Part shown: piece by piece, positions 56,908 through 64,000 of the stretch
Layout: each line of letters starts with the position of its first letter
Position numbering within the stretch: the stretch's first letter is position 1
From: Diplodia intermedia
Lineage: Eukaryota; Ascomycota; Dothideomycetes; Botryosphaeriales; Botryosphaeriaceae
Direction of reading: 5' to 3'
Length of the DNA: 64,000 nucleotides
NCBI GenBank assembly: GCA_021495925.1
Contig: JAKEKT010000051.1
Span: 186,001 to 250,000 of the forward strand
Notes under the pieces: model-generated
What the model saw: the letters and a program-made list of their open reading frames with translations, nothing else
The model's database searches: none
What the model was told of the DNA's origin: nothing
Translations under genes and position numbers: made by a program

Positions 56908-57854
56908 GGGCAGAGAGACGGGTTCATCTTTTTTTCTTCTCTACTATTCAATATTGGCGGCTGTGGATGCTTCGCTCCCTTGTCGTATACGACGTGCAAA
57001 TGGTGGGGTTGTAATTTGTCCTTTTTGGGTCCCAGGCGTTTGGGGAGGAATGCGAGCGTGCTGCGATACAGTACTGGTTGGGTTAGCCGGGCGTTGGTGG
57101 ATTGGTTTACATCTGGTTACGTGCACGAATCATATTCTTGGATTGCCACGCCTGATGGCGGCGGGCTTTGGCACCTGATATTTTTTTGCTCCGTATCCCC
57201 AGTGACGTTCTGTTTTGGAGTCGGAATGTTCTGGTAGGACGGGCATGGGCGATGGCAGTGGTCTCCGAGCAGTTGCGGCTGCGCCATTTAGAAGTGCGTT
57301 TTTGGACACTTCGCTACATACCCCGCCTCGTAAGTTCTTTGCCTCAGATCCGTCCTTCTGGTACAGGCTTACGATAGGTATCAAACACGCCATCCCTCGA
57401 TCACTTCGCGCTTATCTTCACTGGTAGAAGAGGCTACCGTGATTGAGCTTATGTTGGCAGGTATTCGACAGCACAGCACAGGAGCTGGAGCTCAGGAGGA
57501 TCTTCGGGAGAGGAGACGTCCGCCTATTCCTCCCAAGAAGGGCGTCACAGCGGGTGACAGAAGCAATTGCCCGCCCGCATCTGCCTTACACCGATACTGC
57601 ATCATCATATTTATCTGGGTAGTGGAGCACAAGATCCGGACATAAATGTAAGTATTAAATGTGCTCATCTACGTCTGGATATTGTCTTCAACTACCTGTA
57701 TCGTTCTCGGTGAGCTGAAAGGGCCAGTTTCGTTTGTCAGCCGCTATGGCGTGGGAAAGCAGTACAACGTCGGCCGTAAGGCAAGTAGTTTCCCCGAAGG
57801 TGGTTGCCTCAGTCACCTGCATGAGCTACGTGTACCCCGACTTGCTCTTGAAGG
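56908..57854. other. Intergenic between convergent genes, with hairpin repeat
   Basis: 3' flanks of the LRR and dehydrogenase genes. A repeat-derived stretch spans about 57560-57696. Confidence 0.5.
57618..57696. repeat. Hairpin repeat, copy F (full length)
   Basis: 79 bp: left arm GGTAGTGGAGCACAAGATCC with GGACATA, right arm ATCTACGTCTGGATATTGTC with TTCAACTACC. The loop (AAGTATTAAATGTGC region) also resembles copy A. Similarity to copy A continues about 55 bp further left. Confidence 0.85.
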
Positions 57855-58369
57855 CTACTCTTGGCCGTTTGCCACAAGAACTCTGCCTCCATCCACACAT
57901 AGACAGCGCCCATCAACATATGCCTGCAGATGTCATCAGCTGTAGTTCGAGTACTGATTCTGGAACTCACCCCAGCTTGACTGCACAGATATAGTACTGT
58001 TCCTGCGATGTCCTCGAGCCTTCCCGCCCTCTTCGCCGGGACTTTGTCAAACAAATTGGCAAACATGTTTCCCTCCGCACCTATCGGATTCATGTTACTG
58101 GGCACGACTGTTCGCCCCCTCTAAATCAGTACTCGGGTCCTCACGCACCCCGCCCAGCCAAACGCGGAGGGAAAAAGGACTCACAACCCGGATTAATCGC
58201 ATTCACTCTCACATACCACCGCGCAAACTTGGCCGCCAACATGGCAACAAGATGGTCGGTCGCGGCCTTGCTCGCCGCGTAGCTCGTCAAGTCGACGTTG
58301 GTGCAGTTGTGCATGCTCGCGCACGAGCTCGTCACCACCACGCTGCCACACCCGAGTTCCCTGCCTTTC

Positions 58370-58404
<35 letters not shown>

Positions 58405-59278
58405 ACTTCCCCCCTCTCCTCCTCCTCCCTCCGGCGCCGCCTCGACCCGGACGACCTCGACGTCGCGGTCGGCGGCGGCGGCGAGCAGGTGCACGAGGGC
58501 GACGCTGAGGAAGTAGTGGGCGGTGGTGTTGACGGCGAAGGTGTCGGCCCAGTCGGCGGCGCGGTGCGACCACATGCTGGCCTGCAGCTCGGGCAGGGCG
58601 GCGGCCGCCACGGCGCACGGCGCGGGCGGGTCGCGCCGCACGCCGGCGTTGGAGACGAGCACGTCGAGGCGCGGCAGCCGCAGCGCGTCGGTCAGGTGCG
58701 CCGCCAGGGCCGCGATGGCCGGCTTGCTGGCGAGGTCGGTCGGGAAGCCCTCGGCCGTGCCGCCGCTGGGCCGCCCGAGCGCGGCGAGCTCGCGGACCGC
58801 GGCGTCGATGGGGTCGGTCGGGAGCGCGGTGATGATGACGCGGGCGCCGTTGGTGACGAGGGCCTGCGGTGGGGGAGATGGGTTAGTCGGAGGGAAGGTT
58901 GAGGGGGGTTTTGCTGGTGCTGCTGCTGCTGCTGGTTTGGAACATTATCTGGGGAGAAATGAAAAGAGAACATTAAGGAGGACACTGCAACCTTTCCTTG
59001 TGGGCGGTTGAAGCAAATACGCGGACGCAGATGTGAGGGTTGCAAATGTAAAATGCGTCACAAGGTCCAATTCTTTCGTAACCTGTTCAGATGCTCTTTC
59101 CATTCTCACAATTTCTTTCTCAAAGCAAAAAAGCAAAGAAACGGCTCGAAGTAGAAGCGTACAAGGAAGTATGAACGGTACATACCTTGGCGATCATCAG
59201 CCCTATCCCACTGCTTCCGCCCGTGACAAGAGCTATGCGGCCCTTGACGTCAAACAGATTCCCAATTGCCGTAGCCAT
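57855..59278 (-). CDS. Short-chain dehydrogenase/reductase
   Basis: Four exons on the minus strand: 59278-59186, 58863-58185, 58107-57971 and 57923-57855, giving 325 aa. A classical SDR: cofactor loop TGGSSGIG (19-26), a SNAG motif (about 102-105), the catalytic Ser in VVVTSSCASM and YAASK (Tyr about 226, Lys about 230), then NAINPG and a C-terminal GAYVDGRCLCVDGGR. These enzymes reduce or oxidise carbonyl/alcohol groups with NAD(P)H; the substrate is unknown. A run of ten Thr from a (CGT)n repeat sits in an insert before the catalytic Ser. Intron 1 is 322 bp, far longer than other introns here, and contains a hairpin-repeat half copy. The last intron junction (SQAG|AYVDG) and the others restore the family text. 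Confidence 0.88.
58371..58403. repeat. (CGT)n microsatellite encoding poly-Thr
   Basis: Ten or so CGT units (ACG on the coding strand) inside the dehydrogenase exon 2. The frame stays open, adding a Thr run in a surface insert. Confidence 0.9.
59001..59036 (-). repeat. Hairpin repeat, half copy G, inside a dehydrogenase intron
   Basis: On the minus strand, CTCACATCTGCGTCCGCGTA with TTTGCTTCAACCGCCCA aligns with copy E (28301-28333) with mostly transition differences. It lies in intron 1 of the dehydrogenase gene. Confidence 0.6.
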
Positions 59279-60552
59279 CTCGACGGTGACTCGAACTGCA
59301 GAAGAGCCGGATGGTGTGAGTGAGAAAACAGTTCCTCATGGAAGCATGTACTCGCAAGACAGACATGGCGCATACCCCGCGCTTGTGTCGTAGCACCCGC
59401 ATCCTCGTCGGACGCGCCGACAAAGAGTGGGCGGAGAGGGGCAGCGGCCACGACTTTCGCCCCTCTGCCTCTTTTGCAACTACGGGCGCACAGCACCGCG
59501 ACCTATCGATCTTGTAGGAATCAGTGAGAGAGGTTCATCGATGGGTGCGATAGGCGTGCAGTCGACAACACAGCGACCCAAACTCAAGCTGGAGCGGCGG
59601 CCACCACTTAGCGCACCCGCACAGGCGCCTGCAGAGAGAGAAAGCCCCCCGTCATCGTCGGATCTAGGTACTCCTCCCTCAACACACTCCATGGCAAATC
59701 CGACCGGGAAAAGCGGAAGGGGAAAACCCCGGCGCGCATGTATGTACCGCGTACCGGCGACAACCGCGCTCTATTTTCGGCGTTTGGGATGCGCACGCGC
59801 CCGGCCCGGCCGCCAAAGACATCCATCCACCCATGCAGCAGCTGTTTGATCGACCGAAGCTTGTCGTCGCTTGTCTCACCTTTAATTGATCGGTTCGCCG
59901 GGATTACTGTCGTCAGTGCTTGGCCCTTTTCCGACCTGCCTGGTTCGGCCACTTCGTATTCGAGCGATTGCGGCGCGGGTAGGTCGGCACGCTTGGGGAG
60001 GTTTTTTCACGTTTGGTGTTTCTTTCGGAGAGGGCCGACGCGCCGGGAGTTTCACGTCGGCTGGGTTGATGAGTTTCGGCGTCGCAATTTTTTTTTTTTG
60101 GTATCACAGGCTTCTCTTCCATCGGGTCACATGCCAGAAATGTTTGGTGGTCGTGCGACTGTCTTATCACCGTGCTGCGGCGCGGTTGTGTGAAGGTGGG
60201 GTGGTTAGTGGTGATGGCGGCCAGAAAAGGGGCGGAGGATGGCATGCCATCCGACCAGCGGTCAACTTGCATTCGAAAGAACTTGTCAAGCAATGATGCT
60301 TCATGGCTTGGTTCAGGTTTGAAGTGCTTGGAAAGTAGTTTTGTATGTGCCGCAAGCAGCAAACGCGCTCTTTTTTGATTAAAAGCGTGGTAAAATCAGA
60401 TATTTACAGAAAGTAATGGTCAAGGAAGTAGTATCATCAACTCCAACCCTCGCCCACTGATTGCCGGTCGCTCTCAGCGGGATTCCTCCCACTTCAGGCT
60501 TGCTGTGATCCGTGGGTCCATGAAAGATGGCTTAGTCCCATGAGCGAGCCGT
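59279..60552. other. Intergenic, 1.3 kb
   Basis: Dehydrogenase promoter side and polygalacturonase 3' flank. No gene seen. Confidence 0.5.
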
Positions 60553-61717
60553 CTAGCAAGAAAGGCCAGAGCCGCTAGGGATGTTCGAGCAGGTCTTCTT
60601 CTTGGAACCTCCGGTGATGGAAACCCCTGAGCTGGTCCATCCACTACACGACCCCTTTCCGCAAAGAATGTACTCGTTGATGCCGCTGGACTTGACCGAG
60701 CCCTTGATGTTCTTCATGGTGACGTCGGTGATCGGAACACCAGTTGTGGGCTTGCCGGTGGGGGAGCCGTTCTCGTAGTCCTGCTGGATGACGAGGCCGT
60801 ACTTCTCGATGTTCTCGAGGGTGATGCCGTCGTAGGTGACGTCTGGGGAGGTTTTTTGTTAGCACTGATGGGCTCCGCAGACAGGGGATGCAGGAATGCT
60901 TACCAGAGACGGAGCCAGTGGCGCCGTAGACGGTCTTGATGCGAACACCGTTCTGGGAGTTCTTGATGGTCGAGTTCTCGACAGTGACACCCTTGACGGT
61001 GTTGTCCTTGCGGCCACCGACCGAGCCGATGGAAATACCGTGACCACCAGAGCAAGTGCCACCAGTGAACTTGATGTTGGTACCAGAGTTGATGGCAAGG
61101 CAATCATCCTGGTTCTGGATGTTGGCGTTGCTGATGGTGATATCGGAGGAGCTGCCGACGTCGAAGGCATCGGTGTTGTGACCACCGTTAGTCTTGTCAC
61201 CAGCGGTGTTGTCGATCTTAATGCTATCGAGGGTAAGGCCCTCAGAGCTGTTGACGGAGAAGCCCTGAACGGGGGTGTTCTTAACGTTCAGGCCCTTAAT
61301 GACGGACTTGCCCTTGAGCGAGTGGGCGTAGAAGAACTTAGGCTTGGTCTTGCCACCGTTGGTGCCCTTGCCGTCCCACCATTTGGAACCGTTACCATCA
61401 ATAACGTGGCCAGAAGCACCGGTAACAGTAATATCAGTTCCAGAAACGGAAATTAAGGGTCCCTTCCACTCCTTGTAGCCGAAGGAGGTGGTGCCCTCGA
61501 AGATAACGTGGGTGCCCGACTTAAGCTTGGTCATGTCAAGGGTCTCGCCAGCCGGAACGTTGATGTTCTTCAGGGTGATGGTGCTGCAGGAGCTCTTGCC
61601 CTTGATGGCGGAGGCAGCATCGGTGAAGGTGCAGCTGGAACGCTCAGCGAGCTCGGTGGGAGCGGCGGCAGCAAAGGCGGCGCCGGCGCCGAGAAGGAGG
61701 GTGGAAGCCTTGACCAT
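60553..61717 (-). CDS. Secreted endopolygalacturonase (GH28)
   Basis: Two exons on the minus strand, 61717-60904 and 60842-60553, giving 367 aa. The enzyme hydrolyses alpha-1,4-galacturonan in pectin, outside the cell. A signal peptide (MVKASTLLLGAGAAFAAAAP) and short propeptide precede a right-handed beta-helix. All GH28 motifs are present: NTD (181-183), QDD (about 203-205), GHG (about 225-227) and RIK (259-261). Cys pairs fit the family, including C-terminal CGKGSCSGW and the end GSGLSC. The 61-bp intron is GT-AG and rejoins SVS|DVTYDGITLENI. Length and motifs are those of fungal endo-PGs of plant-associated species. A damaged fragment of a close relative lies at 51084. Confidence 0.95.
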
Positions 61718-63896
61718 TTTGAAAGAGTGGTAATTCGTTCAACGAATGTGGGTTGAAAAGAGCGAATGCTGGTGAGAAAACGAGAGAATGAATGTGATGA
61801 TGGATAGAAAAGAGGCCCGTTGAGATGGACTTATATACAGAGCTGGTGGTCTGCAGGTTTGTGCCGACCTCGTACTGTGATACAGACTCCATGAGGGCTA
61901 AGATTGCTAAGACCAGATCCGCGCAGGGATGGTGACGGACGGAACAGCATTGACAGCTGCTTCTCTCTAAGCTTGTCTATTTTGCATCGCGCTTAGCGAG
62001 ATGCAGCGCCGGCTTCTGGAATTGCCGACGGAAGGCGCCGCGCAACGGGAGAGGCGCACGCCCGCTTAGTGGTGTGGTGGCGCTCGGGAAGTGGAAGTGA
62101 TAACATGGTGGTGTTTGCTCATGAGGGCCGGCACAGAAGTTCCGCAGGAGACGGAACACGGCAGCTTGGTTGACAGACAAGCTCAGCAACGGAAGCTTGG
62201 CTTGCTGATGCACCTTGGCAAGCGGAGGCCTCACGGTATGGGGAGGGCAGGCTGGTTCCAGACGTCAGGCGAGGAGTGGGAGCATCTGCCGCAAGGGGAA
62301 AGGGAGGGCGGTGACAGTGAGCATTTGCCGAAGGGCCGGGTTCACGCGCACAATGCGAGCGGGATTTGCCCGGGCGGCGGGCGGGGCGGAGCGGTGATGG
62401 AGGAAGACGGGCGTTTCAATCTCACAGGCGAGAGCCGGAGGACCGAAACGAGATCACCCAGGGCCCCGAGCAGGCCCCGCATCTGCAGCAAACGATCAAC
62501 TTGAAACACCGGCCCATATGCACACTGCGGCTCAACTGGCCAGACACACGCTAACACAGGGGTCAGCAAGCTTGCGGCGTCGCTCATTGAACGGAACCAA
62601 GTCAGCAGGATAGGGCTGAGGCGCCTCAGACGCCTCTGTCGACGCCGTTCCGCTTCGTCCTTGATGGATTGCTGGATTCGCCATCACGGTGCGCATCGGT
62701 CGGCCGTGTAGATAGAATCATGGTCCGCGCTGCTCGGCGATGCACCCGTACTTGCCGTGGATCACGCTGCCAAGAGTGTGCTCTGCCTTTGATCCGACTT
62801 GGCGGCTGAGCCTGTCAGCCTCTCGACAAACAACGAAAGTGGCGGGCGATAAGTGGTAAGATGAACGCCGGGGACCCCACTGCGGAGCCTCCCGTATTCT
62901 AGAATACAACGGGATGATGGTGGATGTGCTGCTCGTTTGCAGTCTCTACGGAAGTGTAGGGCCATCGGTCCGTCTCGAAGGAGGGCGACACTTTTCTCAG
63001 GAGACAAGACGAGTGGGCGACGGGCGGACACTGGCTGCGTCTTCACACGAACTGAAGTCGGTGATCGTATGGATCGTTCAGACCCACATTGTTGATGATA
63101 GAGTGCATCTATCCAAGTAGCCCGCTCGCCGGGGCCACGGTCATCTTAAAGTTGTGCCGAGGATGAGAGGAGCGTTCGGAATGGGCCGATGGACAATGAT
63201 GGCATCGAATGGCCTTCGAAGCAAGATACACACAAAGTTCCGTTACGGCCAAGCCTGAGGCAGAGAACTCAGCCGAACTAGTCAGACATAGCAGCTGACG
63301 GTGTGCATTGCCGCCATGGGGGTTGAAAAACCGTCAAAGCGATGTGGTTTCTGCATACATGCCGTCGTGAATCCACGATTATCGATCGGGGTGGTCTTTT
63401 CGTGGTGGAAGATGGCTTCTTCAAGCTCGTTGCTGAGATTTAGAGGACGTGCAGAAATAGCTGGCGCCAAGCCTATTCTGGCTTTGGCCTGACGTCCGCG
63501 CAAAACCTACCCGACAACCCCGCTGCCATGAGCTCGCCTTCTCGTTCCCTGCATTGCTGTCCTACGTCTCCACGGTTTCTGAACTGTGCTCACGCCTTGC
63601 AGATTCCATGTCCGTGTGCCAGCCACAGCTCACTCTCGCCTTGCGGGGTGCCTCTCCCTCATCTCGCAGGTGCAGTGGGTAGTTGGACAGCCTTCAATCG
63701 TCGGAAACCCACTTCGTGGTGTGCAACGTGTCCCGCTACCCCGCACCTCTCTTGCCGCCGCCGCGCCTGTCGTCCTACCCCCCGGATCAAACTACTGGAT
63801 ATATTTCCATCAATTCTTGCTCCTTCCATCAACAAGTGATCCGGCACTTTGGCGTATGTGAACCCCCAACCAATTCCCATCGTCAATCTTGAGTCT
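61718..63896. other. Intergenic, 2.2 kb
   Basis: Polygalacturonase promoter on the left. Only short frames elsewhere. Confidence 0.5.
61831..61838 (-). promoter_or_regulatory. TATA box of the polygalacturonase gene
   Basis: TGTATATAAG on the minus strand lies about 115 bp upstream of the ATG. A TATA promoter suits a strongly induced secreted-enzyme gene. Confidence 0.6.
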
Positions 63897-64000
63897 AACA
63901 CTAAAATAGGGAGTGGTTAACGCGCTGGCCTGCTACTTTCTAGATGGAAGAAGTTGATAGCCAGTTCCTTCGGGAGCGTGAGTTCGAATCTCACAGGTGT
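63897..64000 (+). tRNA. tRNA-Ser (anticodon GCU)-like gene with intron, cut by window end
   Basis: GAGTGGTTAACGCG is a class II D loop. The anticodon stem CTGGC/GCCAG closes a CTGCTA loop with GCT at 63932-63934. An intron of about 23 nt (63936-63958) sits one base 3' of the anticodon. A variable arm (TTCCTTCGGGAGC) and T arm (GTGAGTTCGAATCTCAC) follow, then acceptor AGGTGT to the last base. ACACT at 63898 can pair with AGGTGT. The 5' D-stem strand (TAGGG) is irregular, so it could be a pseudogene. Confidence 0.6.

Overview
The window is nuclear DNA of a filamentous ascomycete (Pezizomycotina; a plant-associated Dothideomycete would fit, but class is inference). The evidence is short GT-AG introns of about 47-120 nt with CTNAC-like branch sites, GC-rich gene space with long gene-poor gaps, and fungal families: an INSIG-domain protein, Ies1, PTH11/rhodopsin-type and DUF7703-type membrane proteins, a C2H2 plus fungal_trans regulator, and a secreted GH28 endopolygalacturonase. 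Exon structures below were built by hand by joining frames across splice sites, so each is a model rather than a measured transcript.

Left part (1-15.5 kb), mostly housekeeping: cytochrome c1 (CYT1), a CAMK-type Ser/Thr kinase with a long disordered tail and one GC-AG intron, eIF2-gamma (GCD11), an INSIG-like membrane protein, and on the minus strand a general amino-acid permease. A gene-poor block of about 4.4 kb follows (15.5-19.9 kb).

Middle part (19.9-46.8 kb): two chromatin genes in tandem on the minus strand, IES1 (INO80 complex) and an RPD3-type histone deacetylase. A 557-bp element with CACTA...TAGTG ends and a 3-bp AGG target duplication sits 35 bp upstream of the deacetylase ATG. 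Then come a J-domain protein with micro-exons, a small Gly-rich protein, a large acidic ZZ-like zinc-finger protein, a low-complexity hypothetical protein, a seven-helix DUF7703-type protein, a C2H2/fungal_trans transcription factor, a U6 snRNA gene on the minus strand with a TATA-like box and a downstream B box, and a rhodopsin-domain receptor-like protein.

Right part (46.8-64 kb): another gene-poor stretch of about 4.3 kb, an 85-bp fragment of a polygalacturonase gene, an uncertain hypothetical locus, a PLC-X-like phosphodiesterase, a leucine-rich-repeat protein, a short-chain dehydrogenase, the intact endopolygalacturonase, and a tRNA-Ser(GCU)-like gene cut by the window end.

Beyond the genes, the main signal is a dispersed family of hairpin repeats of about 51-79 bp (6712, 18459, 26874, 57618, with half copies at 9297, 28301 and 59001). 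The copies differ largely by transitions, as expected of old elements touched by RIP. One half copy lies in an unusually long intron. Together with the CACTA-type element, these suggest non-autonomous DNA transposons scattered through promoters and introns. No CRISPR array, operon or prokaryotic feature is present.
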